A stretch of DNA of 64,000 nucleotides from Tomocerus qinae. Its lineage: Eukaryota; Arthropoda; Collembola; Entomobryomorpha; Tomoceridae. How positions within the stretch are numbered: position 1 is the stretch's first letter; each line of letters begins with the position of its first letter. Below the pieces are notes generated by a model that ran no database searches, had not been told where the DNA came from, and saw only the letters and a list, made by a program, of their open reading frames with translations. The stretch is taken from the NCBI GenBank assembly GCA_020055645.1, contig CM034550.1, positions 7,249,501 through 7,313,500 of the forward strand, written 5' to 3'. Below are positions 21,998 to 35,500 of the stretch, in pieces. A program made the position numbers and the translations under genes.

Positions 21998-22393
21998 TTG
22001 CTTTGTCTACGTAGATTTTCTCCTTGATCATGACAATTACTAGCGTGACAGATCGACTCATTCCTTGAAGGCAGTGTACTATGATCTCTCCTGATCATAA
22101 CGGTGATACAATTAGTCACATAGCTGGATATGCCATAGTTTTGCAATTTACCTTCTTGCTTGATTCGAATTCTTAAGCGCATCCTCAACTGCAGTCCCGG
22201 AATACAGATGTAAATGATACGCAGTAACATCCATTCCTGGAATTCCCATGAATTTACATGGGTAATTGAAATCTTTGTAGTACTGTTCATTTGTGTCCAC
22301 ATAGCGAGAAGTGTCTTCTCCTTGGGATGCATTTAATATACGTGACTGACTGACAGGCGTTTTAAGAGGTCTATGTCCTTGGCTGCTGAACAT
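21998..22393 (-). pseudogene. DUSP pseudogene with at least two frameshifts
   Basis: Two relics of the neighbouring phosphatase family. The first runs 22393-22152 behind a plausible acceptor at the conserved intron position. It starts in one frame (SAAKDIDLLKRLSVSHV, matching STARDV..LRRLGITHV of the family), then needs a 2-base shift (an extra TA near 22340) to continue as LNASQGED through the general-acid loop GIPGMDVTAY. The second relic, from 22090, encodes VHCLQGMSRSV, a full HCxxGxxRS motif. It cannot be spliced in phase: the first exon ends in phase 2, while the active-site frame needs phase 1. The donor expected after the active-site exon is lost, and no first or last exon was found. 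An expressed chimeric transcript cannot be excluded, but an intact enzyme is unlikely. Confidence 0.75.
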
Positions 22394-25300
22394 CTAATTA
22401 TAAATAATTAAGACAATGGAATTCCATAATGATGTCTCACGAGGACTTAATTAAGAAGTCTACTTATATCTCATACACTACCTACGTGTTAATAACAATT
22501 GCTAATCTGTTTATTCATCTAATTTTAATATTATTTTTAACATTAAAATTAAAGCATCTGGTATAATTCTTTACTTAATTCTTCACTTTCTCGTTTCATG
22601 TCTCGGTATCCTTGTATAAATATTTAGACGTTGTCACATAACTTTATTCCATTCCCTTTCTATATTATGAACTCTTTCAGTCTGTCTACAAGTGTATCTG
22701 ATACTTTTGTATGCTTCATATTATTCAACAAAATACCTTCCCGGCACAAACAACCTCAACTTTTTTGGCCACTGAAAATATTTACGTTATTCCTCCAAAA
22801 ATAGTTCAAATGAGTTAATGAATGTTGCAGATTCATAATGTTATGTCTTGTAGACGATGCAGATGTCTCTTTTAATGTTCAGGTTCAGCTAATAATTAAA
22901 CAGTTAACATTTTTATGTACTTTTAGCGACAAAATATACAAAATGTGAACTATCAATACTCTCTGCATGTACATCTAAGGTAGAAGAAAAAACCTAGAAA
23001 TGATCTACTGATGACGGATACGTTTGTTTATTTGGAGTGTGTCTAAAATCATTTACGTCAGCTAAGCAGTAAACCTATTTCATCAGTTCTATAATTAGCG
23101 GATTGTTTGTGCTTTAATTTTTGAACCTAAGAGCAGATTTAACGATTAAGTATTTCTGGAATTTTCATTATGGCTCGAAATGATACCTTTATGCTTTTAC
23201 CTTGAATGTCTGCATTTTCGTGTATCTAATGAGAAACTGTCTACGATGTAGTCTGTGGAAGGGAATGCATATTTTAACAAATATTTTTGCTTATCTTTTT
23301 CTTATCTTTCATCTGCTCCTTTCCAGGAGCTAAGATAATATTGTATTAAATAGAAATAGTCGTAGCATGAATCAACGAGGAATATTTACAATTTTATGAG
23401 TTAGTGGAGACATTTTTACTGAATTATAGCACATCAACCTTGTATTAATAGTCTACACGTCTACAGGATCAACACAGGAGAGAAATAGGCATCTATTTCA
23501 GTCCTTATTTAAAGGACATGAATAGAATTGCCATCCATGTCAGCCAGACACAGATACAGGTCATATGCATAGCATAATAGCACTAAACAAAAGCATGAGA
23601 ACTCCATCGTGTATCTTTTAACAAACTGCAGTATACTATTTACTATACTCTGCTATGTAGCAGTATAAGTAGGTATACAATGCAGAAGCTACTCCTCGGA
23701 AGTTACATGGAAGCCTTTATCACAATACAAAATCCCAACAAGTTTGGTGAACAAGATTCTCCGAATGAAAAATGTTATAGCGATGTCGAGAAGGTTTGAT
23801 ATTGATAAGCCAACCAAACGCTTGTTCTTCACTTTCTGCAATTCTTTTCTGATTCACTAAATAAGGTCAATTAAATATTTTCCTTCATTTAAAGTTGTTT
23901 ATAACGTGCTTTGAATAACTACGGAGTTCTAGCACTGAATCCCTTACTGATTTAACTAAGTGGAATAGTTAAAAATGGGACGATGTCTATAAGGTTTACG
24001 TTTTCAACGATGAAAGGAAAGATTCAGGTAAAATGTTTAAAAATAAATCAAATTGTAACAGTTAATTAGTATTTTTACATGCAATTAGTGAAGCAAAATT
24101 GTAAGAAACTTAATTTTTATGAGATTGAAGCTTTTAGAATATTTTTTGTTACAGAAAGTACATCAGCACTTAGATTATTAATTAACCATTTCGATTTTAA
24201 TGTTTTAAAATAACAAAAAATGGTTACTGATCATTTGACTGATAAAGTCATGGACTAAAATCATTTCAGATACTTCCGTTCTAAATACTTAAGTATCTGT
24301 ACCAATGTTATTGTTAGCACAGCATTGCAACCGATACGTAAGTAAGTAGTACATGCTTCTGTTCTGTACAAAGATGAAAGCTGCCGAAAGCTGAATCCTT
24401 CTTAGTGATTACAGTAGTAACAATCTTCAATTTCACAAACAAAGCAGGTTTTAGTACATTTTTCGTTAACATATCGCATTACCAGTGAAATAATAAGCTG
24501 TGTCTCTATATTCCAAAGGTGGTCTACATATTAAATTTCAGTGAACTACTGTGACAACTAAAACATTGAACTATTTCGAAAGCTTTAATGGAAATTAATC
24601 CAAAAGTTTTGACAATTTATTTTTTAGTAAATCCATCCATTAGAAAATTACATCACTGCATTTTTGACGTCAGGATATCTACAACAATGTTTAAAATAAT
24701 ATTCTAATTGCTCACTCTGTGTTTATAAGTTTAATTTAGTGAAAATAATCAACACTTCGAAGAACTCCTAAGCGGGAATCATTCCTAAGAGGATTTAGAC
24801 TAAAATCGCCCCAACACTAATGTACACAGTGCTACTAACGAAACGGGAGGAAATCTTCATTTTTACTTAACTTAAAAATTAATGGAGTAATTTAACTGTA
24901 GCAAATCACCTCTAAAAGAGATCAGTAATGTTCGCTATTACACATTACACAGTTGGAGTTGCGAAATTTACTTAACTATTGCCAAAGTAAATAAATAAAT
25001 TAGACCCCTCCAAATTCTAAAAGGTTATCTGAAATTTTTGGTTGACCATTCCCCCTTAAAATCTCTAGGGATGGTCATGGTGGGGATAATTTATTTTTTA
25101 CTTTGACAGTAGTACTCTAGTACTTACAAATCTAACTTGAAATCTAATTTGATTTAATGACGACATTCAACTGGAAATTCACCTAATGTTTTCATTGATA
25201 ACATTTATAATTGCTGCAAGGTTTATTGTGAAAAGTGTGTAAAAGAAACTTTTTGCAAAATATGCAAGATTGATTTGTTATAAAAGCACTTTATACATTG

Positions 25301-26416
25301 AGTAATCTGTTGATATGATGGCGCAGTGCATTCCGTGTACGAAACTATTTTTCGAAGTTTATTTTCTGGGGTATAATGGGACAGAGTGTTTGATTGGTAT
25401 TATGTAATTATGTAGTGTAGAATCTACTGTCTATAGAAAAGTGGAATTCAGATCCGTATTTTCAATAGATGAATTGCAGTTCACTATATACCAAAAAATA
25501 AAGTAAGAAATAACTCTATATTCATCAAACAGATTTGGCCAAATAGTTGTAATTGATGTATGCTGAAATAAACTGAATTGGAATAACTTTGGAGAATCCT
25601 GGCTATGAAATAATGTTTGGAATATGTTTTGAGCACAATTCGTTCAGACCTTGTAGTAACCATGTCTAGTAAAATGCTGCAAAGCAATAGACACATTTTT
25701 GTGAAGGAGGATGTGTGTTTGAGTATTTGTTTCGTCCTTGCCTTCGGGTGATCCGTTTGCACAACCCAAGCTGAAGTTTCTTGTATGCATGGCGTTTTCT
25801 ATAGTAGTGTTTGTGAAAGGGTAGCTTTTCTACGAGTTCAAATTCCCATCAAGTTTGTGCAACAGGAATATGTGAGGTTAAGATTGCATGAGTTAGCCTT
25901 AGTACACAAAAACGCATCACGCACATGGGTAAATACCTATTTTCTGTTTATTTTTACTTTTATTGTCGATTTCAAAACAATTAAAGAATACAAGGATAGC
26001 AAATCATCAACAAATAACATTTATAACATATTTGTAAAATTTCTGGTCTAGTATGACATAAATAACATTGCAATTTAAGAACACATGGACATTTTTTAAC
26101 AGAGACTGTAATTTAAAATTGGCATTAATTGATGGACAGTAAATGTTATGGCATAAATCTAAAAGCTAAACAAATTCTATGGCTAAATGAGACAGATCTG
26201 ACACTGAGATCAATATTAAAATAAACTCGTGGTTCGTATAACAAGCGAAAATTCTTCTAAATAATACAAAATAAATAGAATTGATATCGCAGCAATAAAT
26301 TAAAGGAAGTCAAAGCAATTAGCGTTCGTTTTCGTCAATGGTGCATCGTTTTCAAACTTAATTTAGGCGAAATCTTTGGAGGACTTTGTCCTTGTGCTTA
26401 ATCTACTTTAATAGTT
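22394..26416. other. Gene-poor region within the phosphatase cluster
   Basis: No supported gene. It contains one small TIR element (24979-25109, listed separately) and the 3' UTR of phosphatase C at its right end. Open frames near 25484-26051 on both strands have no recognisable motif or splice logic. Confidence 0.5.
24979..25109. mobile_element. Small TA-flanked palindromic MITE
   Basis: A 131-bp imperfect palindrome. The left end TTGCCAAAGTAAATAAAT pairs with the complement of the right end, CTGTCAAAGTAAAAAAT, and the two TTA..CCCC blocks continue the match. An inner stem pairs TGACCATTCCC with GGGATGGTCA. TA dinucleotides flank both ends (24977-24978, 25110-25111), as expected of Tc1/mariner-type insertion. 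The chance of TA flanks in AT-rich DNA is high, so the superfamily call is weak. Confidence 0.5.
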
Positions 26417-27677
26417 TCAGTAGTAAGAAGTAAACTTCGTATGGCAAACGCGTGATGCATTAAGATCAATCAATTGTTGCAAAAAGCCATCATTTGGGTA
26501 GATTTGTCGCTTACGTCTATAATTAAATAGTCAATTTTGATTTTCATACTTAATTAGTAGTAAAGATTTACCTTTACCGCTACATTTGTGTATTTAAAAT
26601 TACCTTACTGTTCTAACGGCATCGCTTACAGGCATACCCTTCCTGTTGATTAAGTAGGCGAGGACCAAAGTCGCAGAACGACTAATACCTAGAAGACCAG
26701 AAAATAAATTCCATTATACATTTATTACAATTTTCAGATATTATTTGAATAAGTACAATTTGAATGTTATCTTGCCTTCTCTACAGTGCACGAATACTTT
26801 TCCTAGAAATAGAAATAAAGATCAACAATGAAACAGGGATTCCTAGAGTGCGATAAAGTAGATATCTATAAAACAACCTCCAGCGGACATGGCCCCGTCA
26901 ATAAATCGACAAGCTTCTTCAAAAAATGGAGCTAGCCGAAAGCTTTCATGGTCAACTGCAGGAATTCCCAAGTAATTACACTTGAAGTTTCTGGATTTGT
27001 AAAATGCTTCTCCAGTGGCCACGTCAAAGCAAGATGCATTCAACACGTGTGTTATTCCTAGTCTTCTAAGTCGAGTTACATCTGTAGCTGCACTTCTACA
27101 AATAGATAAATGTATTTATCTAAAGATGACTTTACTGATAATCAAAATAAGATAAAATATGGAAAATTCTTAAACTGACTCTCCGCCTATGTAAATTCGT
27201 GGATAGACTTCGTCCTGTGGTCGTGATGGCCTTCGCCAGCCTTCTCTTACAATATCTCTTAAATCTTCTACAGTGGGTACATATCGTTTTCTAGTCATTA
27301 CCGGGGAAGGTGGACGATAAGCCAATGAAGAATATTCCGCACTGGCTATACTCCTTAAGTCTTCTACTGAAGGAGCGTTTGTGAATCGTCGTCGGGTTAA
27401 AGGAGAAGGAACCCGATAGGTCAGCAGAGTGTATGACGACTGTGTAATGAAAATCAATTAAAAAATATATTTAAATACAAACTGACCATGCATCCATCTG
27501 TGATGAATTATATCGGGCAATATATTGGGATACCCCGGTAAAATTTAACTGGAATTGACCATGTAAAATTAAAATTAAACCAATTTATAATTTCGTAAGA
27601 TTTTACTTAGAAACACAAAAAATACTTACAAATGTGGGTTGGACCCGCTTGCTTAAACAATACGAGCTGATGTCCAT
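26417..27677 (-). CDS. Dual-specificity protein phosphatase C with 27-nt catalytic microexon
   Basis: Exons 27677-27630, 27439-27180, 27095-26878, 26802-26776, 26688-26604 and 26516-26417 join in phase to give 245 residues. The N-terminal 90 residues contain two similar blocks (R..PSPLTRRRF..PSVEDLRSI and RPPSPVMTRKRY..PTVEDLRDI), which suggests an internal duplication. Then come DEVYPRIYIGGE, LRRLGITHVLNAS, the general-acid loop GIPAVDHESF, the catalytic loop HCREGISRS and the family C-terminus QIYPNDGFLQQL. Exon 4 is only 27 nt and encodes KVFVHCRE. The intron after it starts GCAAGA, a GC-AG intron that splits the catalytic loop. The 16-codon first exon (MDISSYCL) is inferred from an open frame with a strong GTAAGT donor; a start in exon 2 is not available as ATG near its 5' end. 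Likely a phospho-Tyr/Ser/Thr phosphatase. Confidence 0.88.
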
Positions 27678-29581
27678 GATTGTATGATTGATTCGTAAAA
27701 TGAGTTGAATTTAGTGACAGAAATTTTATTCCATGTAAAATGGTAGTAGGAATGGCTTCGGTCGTAGCTTCAGGGTAAGAATGAGAGTTTCCCAAACAAA
27801 ACGAAAGAGATACGATAAATTCGCCTTGAAGGATTTTTTTCGTCAAGGGAGTTCTACATATCTTGGATATCCAATGTGCATTAGATTAACTATAACCTAT
27901 GACTAAGGTGGAAAAGTAGCATAAGAATTCCCTTCTTGTTGGCCAATCTGTTCCGTATCTAAACCAGACTAAACCTCTAAAAATAAAGATGCACAACTCA
28001 GCAAATCTGATCATGAGCCAGCTGTTGATACATTTTTCAGTGCAAACACTCAAGGAAGTATGTATGCCATAATATGATATGAGAGCACAAGAGAGTCATT
28101 CTGAACTAATCTAAATTAAACAAGGAGTCAGAGAAAGCCAAACTGAGCTAATGAAATGAAAATGACTGCGTGAGTCACAAAGAAACAAAAAGTGTCAACT
28201 ACGTAGTATAATAAATTAGTAGGGAAAATCGGTTAAACTTCCTTAACCTGAAAGTAGATATTTAGATCATGATGTAAGCGTAAATAAAAGGTAGTAGTGT
28301 TAAGAAAATGTTTATGTCTGTCCCAGACTATAGCATACAATAGAGGAAAAAATTTATTTTCATTTTTGGCACAATACATCTTATATTTGGTTAGCCGAAA
28401 GATATATCATGTATAGTCTCTTTCGGTAATCATTTTAATGAATGGACTTTTCCCTTCACTTTGCACTATATTTATAGTTTTCACAAATTAGTTTGCATAG
28501 TAGTGGGGACAATAAGGTATGTTTTTGTGCGAGGGCACAGGTACACTTATTTATTACTTAGGTATTTTATATTTTAATATGTAAATTGTATCTTGTACCT
28601 GTAGACTTCTCTTAAATAGTATACCTTGATCTAAAATGTAATGTATAGAATAGAACATCCTTTACATGTACACAATAAATATAGTTAATTAGTATTGTAC
28701 ACCACGAATTAGATAAAATTTAGAGTTTTTTTCACATATGAATATTAGAATGTTCTTCTGCCATACAATTCTCATATAGGTTTTGATAACAAACCATATT
28801 TTACACATATCACTTGGTGGATTGTTGAGGAAGGTGAAAATACATCTGATCTTCCTTTGCTAATGCCTAATTGTCTATATAATAACTATCTAGTAATGAT
28901 GTACTAGGTATTAGGTTGGTAGTAGTGTACATAATTTACATATAAGCTAATATTTTGTTATTTACATACAAATATAATAAATACATTGTTATAGCTCTTT
29001 GAAATGCGATTTGGGGTTTGTATAGTGATATTAACTGATCTACAACAAATAATGGTATACTTAATCATGCTAAATATATTTAGTACAAATATTTTACAAT
29101 AGGTATACATAGATTAGCCTATAATAGGTAATGAAAGGTACATTGTTATCTTTTATACAGATACCCAGTGCTGTCTGTGGTCAACTTGTGGTAATTTGAG
29201 TTTTCCTTACACCTAAATCCTAGTCACAATTTAAAATTAACATTAACAAAAACATTACAACAGTAATAAAACCATAAAAAATAAACAAATATTCATTTTC
29301 AACACAAAATGTCACGTTACAGTGCGACAGTACAGTCAACGAAAGGGCAATAGGCTTTTCTTTTACATACAAGGATTCAATGTCTACTAATTAACTAATT
29401 ACTGTAAATAATACATACAACAATACGATTTCTTTAAATAACATTGTTAAATATAGTAAATGAGACATTACCGTAGTTTAGTTACTCTTTTAAATAGTTA
29501 ACTTACTTTTAAATGATGATAACAATAATGATGATCAATCAATCTTACTGAACGAACTCAACCCTCAAAATGTACGACTTA
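27678..29581. other. Phosphatase C 5' region and PRDM10-like 3' UTR
   Basis: The left part should contain the promoter of phosphatase C. The right part (roughly 28.5-29.6 kb) is very AT-rich and probably holds the 3' UTR of the zinc-finger gene. No repeat or RNA gene was recognised. Confidence 0.5.
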
Positions 29582-32500
29582 TTAATCCACTTGAGTGAGA
29601 ATGGGATTTCCTACATTGAGAGTAATAGTTGTATTATTACCATTTGAGATCACATTATTTATGTTAGTATGATTATTACTATTGTTGTTAGTATTAGCAG
29701 TTCCGTTTGAATTTGACGATGAAATACATGCTGTTGAAGAGGTGCTGTTTCCGCCTAGTCCGTGCACACTAACATTTATCGAGTTCGGCAACAGCGAAGA
29801 TGTTGATGCTGCTCCACCAGTTAGATTCTGGACAGGAACCATTACTATTTCACTGGGAACAAGATTACCCAGCTCTCCATTCGCAGACACAGTTGTAGTT
29901 GTCAATAAGAATCCTATCACATTCCCTTCTTCTGGCACGCTGATTCCCTCCCCGAGAGCTCCCACAGTGGTACATCCAGGATTTGTCATTGCAACCAAAG
30001 AGGCAGCTTCGGGTAAGTTGATTGTTTGGATTTCTGAAACGGTTCCTGTTAGCGGATCTGGCTGTCCATGTTTTTCATTGTGTCTGTTCACGTTGTTTTT
30101 CTGCGTTCGCGGCGTCTGAAATCAGAAAAATGAAAGAAAATGAATGACCTTGATAAAAAATAAATACTTTTTCAAGGATGTTTAATAATAAATTTAATAC
30201 TATCACTAGAAATGTAGGGAAATGTATGTAAAAATATTTTTTTGCGCACGATAAAAAATATTAACAATGTTAATTTAAATTTGTAGACAAAGGATACTAT
30301 TTTCATTTACATAAAAGGAGGAAAATTCTTAGGAAATTATACATACCTGCATGTCAGGTGGCATTAGATGCAGGTGTGACTTCCTCTGATGTTGCAAAAG
30401 CTTAGCCCTGGTTGCATATTGCCGATAGCACCATTCGCAGGCATGAGGATTGGCAACTATTTTGCCAACAACAGCTTCTCGACGTACAACAACGGAAGGA
30501 GTTGTACTTTCTGCATTTGGAGATGTAGAGCTGACATTATTAGTTTTCTCGCTGTCTTTTGTAGATATTGCATTAGAATTAGAATGAGGTGTTGGTGTCT
30601 TATTTGTATTAGTAGTAGAAGCACTATGATGATGATAATTATTATTACTATTGCGTTTACTAGAGCTAGAGTCCTTATTAGAATTTAATGACGAAACAAT
30701 CGCAACAGAATGGCCAGAGCCATCAAAATTTTCTATTTGGATGTCTTTTCCTCGCAGTTGTGGGGGAAGTTCTTTACCAGGGTGTCCTTTTAAAATATGG
30801 GCTTTTCTTTTAGAACTTGATTTGTACACTCGTTCGCAATACAAACAAAAATAATTTCGTGTAGGTCGCAATATAGGCATGTTTAGTTCGGGCACTTGTT
30901 GTGGAGGCTTATCTGGATGTCTTTTAGCTAAATGGTTTACCAGCATTCCCCGTCTTTTGAATCCTAGCATACAATCTGCACATTTGTAGATGAATCTCTC
31001 ATACTCCTCCGGAGACACTTTTGGAATGAACTTTTTCATATTCTTGTCTTTATCGATTGTAAGTTCAATACTTTTCTTCTTTGTTTCGTGGATTCGCTTC
31101 ATATGTTCTCTCAATTTGTCTTTCCTTTTGAACTGCCGACCACATTCTGCACAAAGAAATTCTCGATGGTCAGAGTGCTTTAATTTATGCAATTTCAATT
31201 TGTCTGATGTTGGAAATGACATTGGACATTGTTCACAAGAAAATTGGCGAGGACCGTGGAATGCTCGGATATGTTTTCTGACCATGGAATACATGTTGAA
31301 TTTCTATAAACAAAAATGTATATCAATTACTATTTTATTATTAGGATGAATTTGACATTAAATTATGTAAAAATCGATAATATTTTACCTTTGAACATTG
31401 TGGGCAGTAGAAAAGTCCATTTTCTCGATTTCTATGTGTTTGAACATGCTCCTTCAGCTGGAGCAACTGCTGCGTTGCGAATTCACACATCGGGCATTCG
31501 AAACACTTGCCCTCTTCTGCAAGAAAAATTATTTGGCATTTTAGACTTTAACAAATACAAAAATTACGCATGTAATGCAAGTTTATGTACTATTAATATT
31601 TACCCGCATGAGTTTTGATGTGTCCAGCAAGTGCAGAGTTGGTGAGGAACCTCTTGGGGCAAAAGGGGCACTTGAGAGGTTTAGTTTCTTCATCGCTATG
31701 AACAATCATGTGTCTTTCTAAGCGATCTTTAGTAGCAAATGATTTATAACACATTGAACATTTAACCTTCGCTGGGGGTTGATCTTGCTCACTAAAGCCT
31801 ACGGTATCAGGAATATTATCTGGAACTATTATTACATCAATATCTTCATCTCGCTTGCTTTTAAACACAGAATTAGCAGGTTTTCTCTCGCCATTATTAC
31901 TATTCTTCAGGTGAAAATTATTACTTTGTTTCTTTAAGAGCTTGTCGTTTTTATTAATGAATTTCGAAACTCCGTTGATTACGGAAGCTTTTCCATGATG
32001 TCCATTGGCCAAATTGAATTTTTTCAAAGGTTTCTTCTTTGGTCTGCGGATTTCCTCAGGTTCTTTATGCATTTTATCTAAATGAGCTTTAACTTCTTCA
32101 ACAGTTGGAAAATCCTTGTCACATTCAAAGCAAGAGAAAGTTTCGATTACTTGTACAACTTTCTCCGGTAGGACTTCATCATCCAATATTTCGCAATCAT
32201 CGTCATCGTCATTTTGATTGCTATGAATAGCAATTTCATGTAAGCCGTTGTGACTGATATTGACATCAAGGGAGTTGAGTGGCTGTTGATCCATAGATTT
32301 ATTGTTTTCAGGTTCCAAATCCTCATGCGTGGGCTGAAGATAAGGAAACCCGTATTTCTGAGCGTATTCAATACTGTAGCCAACTTGAAGCTCGGATTTT
32401 GGCAAAATTTCTTTACAAGTCGTGAAGTAGAGCAGTCCATCGTTCTCGGTAATTAAAGCAGATTGCTCCCTAGAAGAGTGAGCGAGTCTTACAAACTTCA

Positions 32501-35500
32501 TCCAGTTGCACAGCTCGTCATCAGTTCTGTCCAGTTGCCACAGTACGTTTGCATTATCCACCATCACAAGACAGGGATAAACCGCATTAATATTGCTCAA
32601 ATCTTCTGCATAAGCTTTCTTCAAAGGTCCCTCAACGGGACCGAATCGTGTATTTGCTGGAATGGTTCTATTCCTGTTAGTAAATACCGCCCAGCCATTT
32701 CCAGATAATCTAATCAACGACAAAGGACTCGGTAGTGAAGCAAATGACTTCGGTTGCACAGGTTTGTCCATAATTACATTAGGAGCTGGAAGAGTAGAAT
32801 TTTTTGTCTGAGACCCTCCCAAGTGGTCACTTTGTGGTAGATTATCTTTGATTTTTTTGACACGAATTATTCTCCTCTCGTCAATATTATCCGAAGTTCC
32901 TATATCCATAGAAAAATCATTCCCTGGGTGAATTTGTAAAGTGTAAGAATTTCCTTGTGATTTCGACGGAGAATCCAATTGGTGATTGATAATAATACTG
33001 CTTCCGCTACTATTTCCCCCGTGTGAGTGTTGATTATGATTAGACTGATTTTCTGAAGAATTTTGGTGGTGGTGGTGGTGTTGGGAGTGATGAGAGACAA
33101 GATCAGAGTCCAATGACACAGCAGCCATTAAATTCACAGGCTCTTCATTATCAGTCAGACCACGGTGATGGAGATCAATGGGACCTAGATTCTGATCGTG
33201 CATCATACTACTCATACTGTTATTTTTTCCAGAACCGTTGTTTCCAAGTAATCCTAGAGGTTGTTGAAGGTCCATGGGCATGGATGACAGAAGAGGAAGA
33301 CCGGAAGCCAAATCTCGTTCTGAAACTAAATCTACATCATCCATGGCATTATTATGATCATTAGAGTGCATTTGCTGTTGCTGCATTCGTATCTTGTTGC
33401 TTGAGCTCATTCCAAGATTTTTATCTTGTTCCATCATGCTCATGTCCATTACTTCCACTTGCTCTCCCTGATTTTGTAGCATATGTTGCCAGGATGAAGT
33501 TCTTGGTGGCCAGTCATTCACCCACGAGTTATTTACGTTACTAACACTCATCATTGAAGATGATCCTCCAGAAGATCCTCCAATTGTTGAACTATTTCCT
33601 CCACCAACAGAATTTCGACCTCTCATCAATTCCGTACCTAATCTGCTTTGGTATTCTGCAGCTGCGAGAGCCAACCATGAGTCATCATGCGTTCTTAGAG
33701 GTTCATTCATAAGCAAATTCCTAAGAGTACTATCGCTTTGATTTTGTGATGATTTCAAACTGCTCATTCCACCACCAACAACATTAAGGGTGTCATTCGG
33801 ATCAAGAAATTGTTGCTGTGATGACCCGCTCCCGTCATTTCCCCCTAATTGAAGCTCTTCCTCTCTAGCTCTTTGTTCGTGTTCATGATCACCTTCTGGA
33901 AGTCCTAATACAAATTCTAAGTGTCCATGAGGTTGTCCTTGGAGAGAATCAACAGCATCCTGAAGGGCTGAGGATTGTGGCATCATAAGTAACTGTCTAG
34001 ACGAGGAAGAAAATATCTCATCTGTGAGCATGTTCCCGTAATAATACGAATAAGCGTCCGAATCGTAGAGAATTGACACATTATTTGGATCATCAGTCAC
34101 TTTAAGTGCATCTTGGACCACGAAGTCGTCTCGGGATCGAAGCAGGGACTCGTAGCTATAAGGTTCTAGTTGAGGTGGGGAATGCGGTTGTGAGACCATA
34201 AGATTATTCGGTGATGATTCTTGTACTAAAGATAGATTTTGTTGTTGTTGTTGCCCTTGTTGTTGCATAGGTGCGAGCATGGACTGTTGAATATGTTGAT
34301 GTTGCTGCTGTTGGTGAAGAGGGATTTGTGGCTGTTGCTGTATTTGTTGTTGTGGCTGAGGGGGAGGGGAAAGCGGGGCTTGTAGTTGTAATTCTCCACT
34401 TTGCATTCTATGAAGAAGCTTTTGTTTCGGAGTCAAAGGGATCTTTTTACTAGGACCGTTATTATTTAAATTGTTACTATTGCTAATACTGCTTCTCGAA
34501 GACATGCTGATAACCGGGTTGCGCAACGATGAACTCCCTCCCTCAGTAAGATTTAAAGGGCTTTCGCTTAACTCTCTCATAAGAAAATCTTGATTTCCAT
34601 TCAGAACGGCGGCAGCGGCAACATCATCATTACTAATAACACCGGAGTTGTTTGAATTTAATATTTGGCTTAAACTTTGATTTTGATTCTGTTGGTTCTG
34701 GTTGTGACTTTGAGAAGAATTTGAAGATATTCCTGCTAGAGATGATGAAGAGGCTGCTGCAGCCGCTGCCGCCGCATTCTCATTTAATTGCTCTTGTTCA
34801 AAAACACTAGCAATTTTCGCAGCAAGTTTTTTACTGGGAATTTTAATATGAAACTTATCATTTGAGGAACTAAATTGGAATTTATCTTGGGAAATATTTT
34901 GTCTTGAGGTTGAAGGTGTCGAATGCAGACTAAGGGTTGATGAGGTTGAGGGGATGTTAACAGAAGCAGCAGAGGAAGCAACATTCTCCCATATAAGTCG
35001 ACTTGGTCCAGGAACAGCTGCGGATGATGATGAAGATGAAGCAGTAGACACTTCATTATTGTTCATATTCGAACTGTTATTGGTGGAATTATTTGAATTG
35101 ATAACCGAAGACGACGAGCTACCGGAGTTTGTTGCAGCCTGGGCCGAAAATCTTTCGAAACTTGAAGCTTTTTTGATTTTACTTCTGAGAGGGGATAGGG
35201 AAAAGGAGGAAACAGCTGACGATGAGCTGGAATTATTTGTACCGAGACTCAAGCCTTGATTATTGTGACTAATATTTAAATGATGATGTAAACCTCGACT
35301 CTGATTTGACGACGATGCCGCGGACTCCATCGGAGAGCTCACTGACAAATCTGCATTTTGGTTATGATTGCTGCTACTATGATTGGTAATAACTACACTG
35401 GGTGGGTTACTATTATTGTTGCTTCCAATTATTATACTGGAACTAGACGATGCAACTGAATTGGACACTAGGGGAGCTACCAGATTACTTCCATTGCCAC

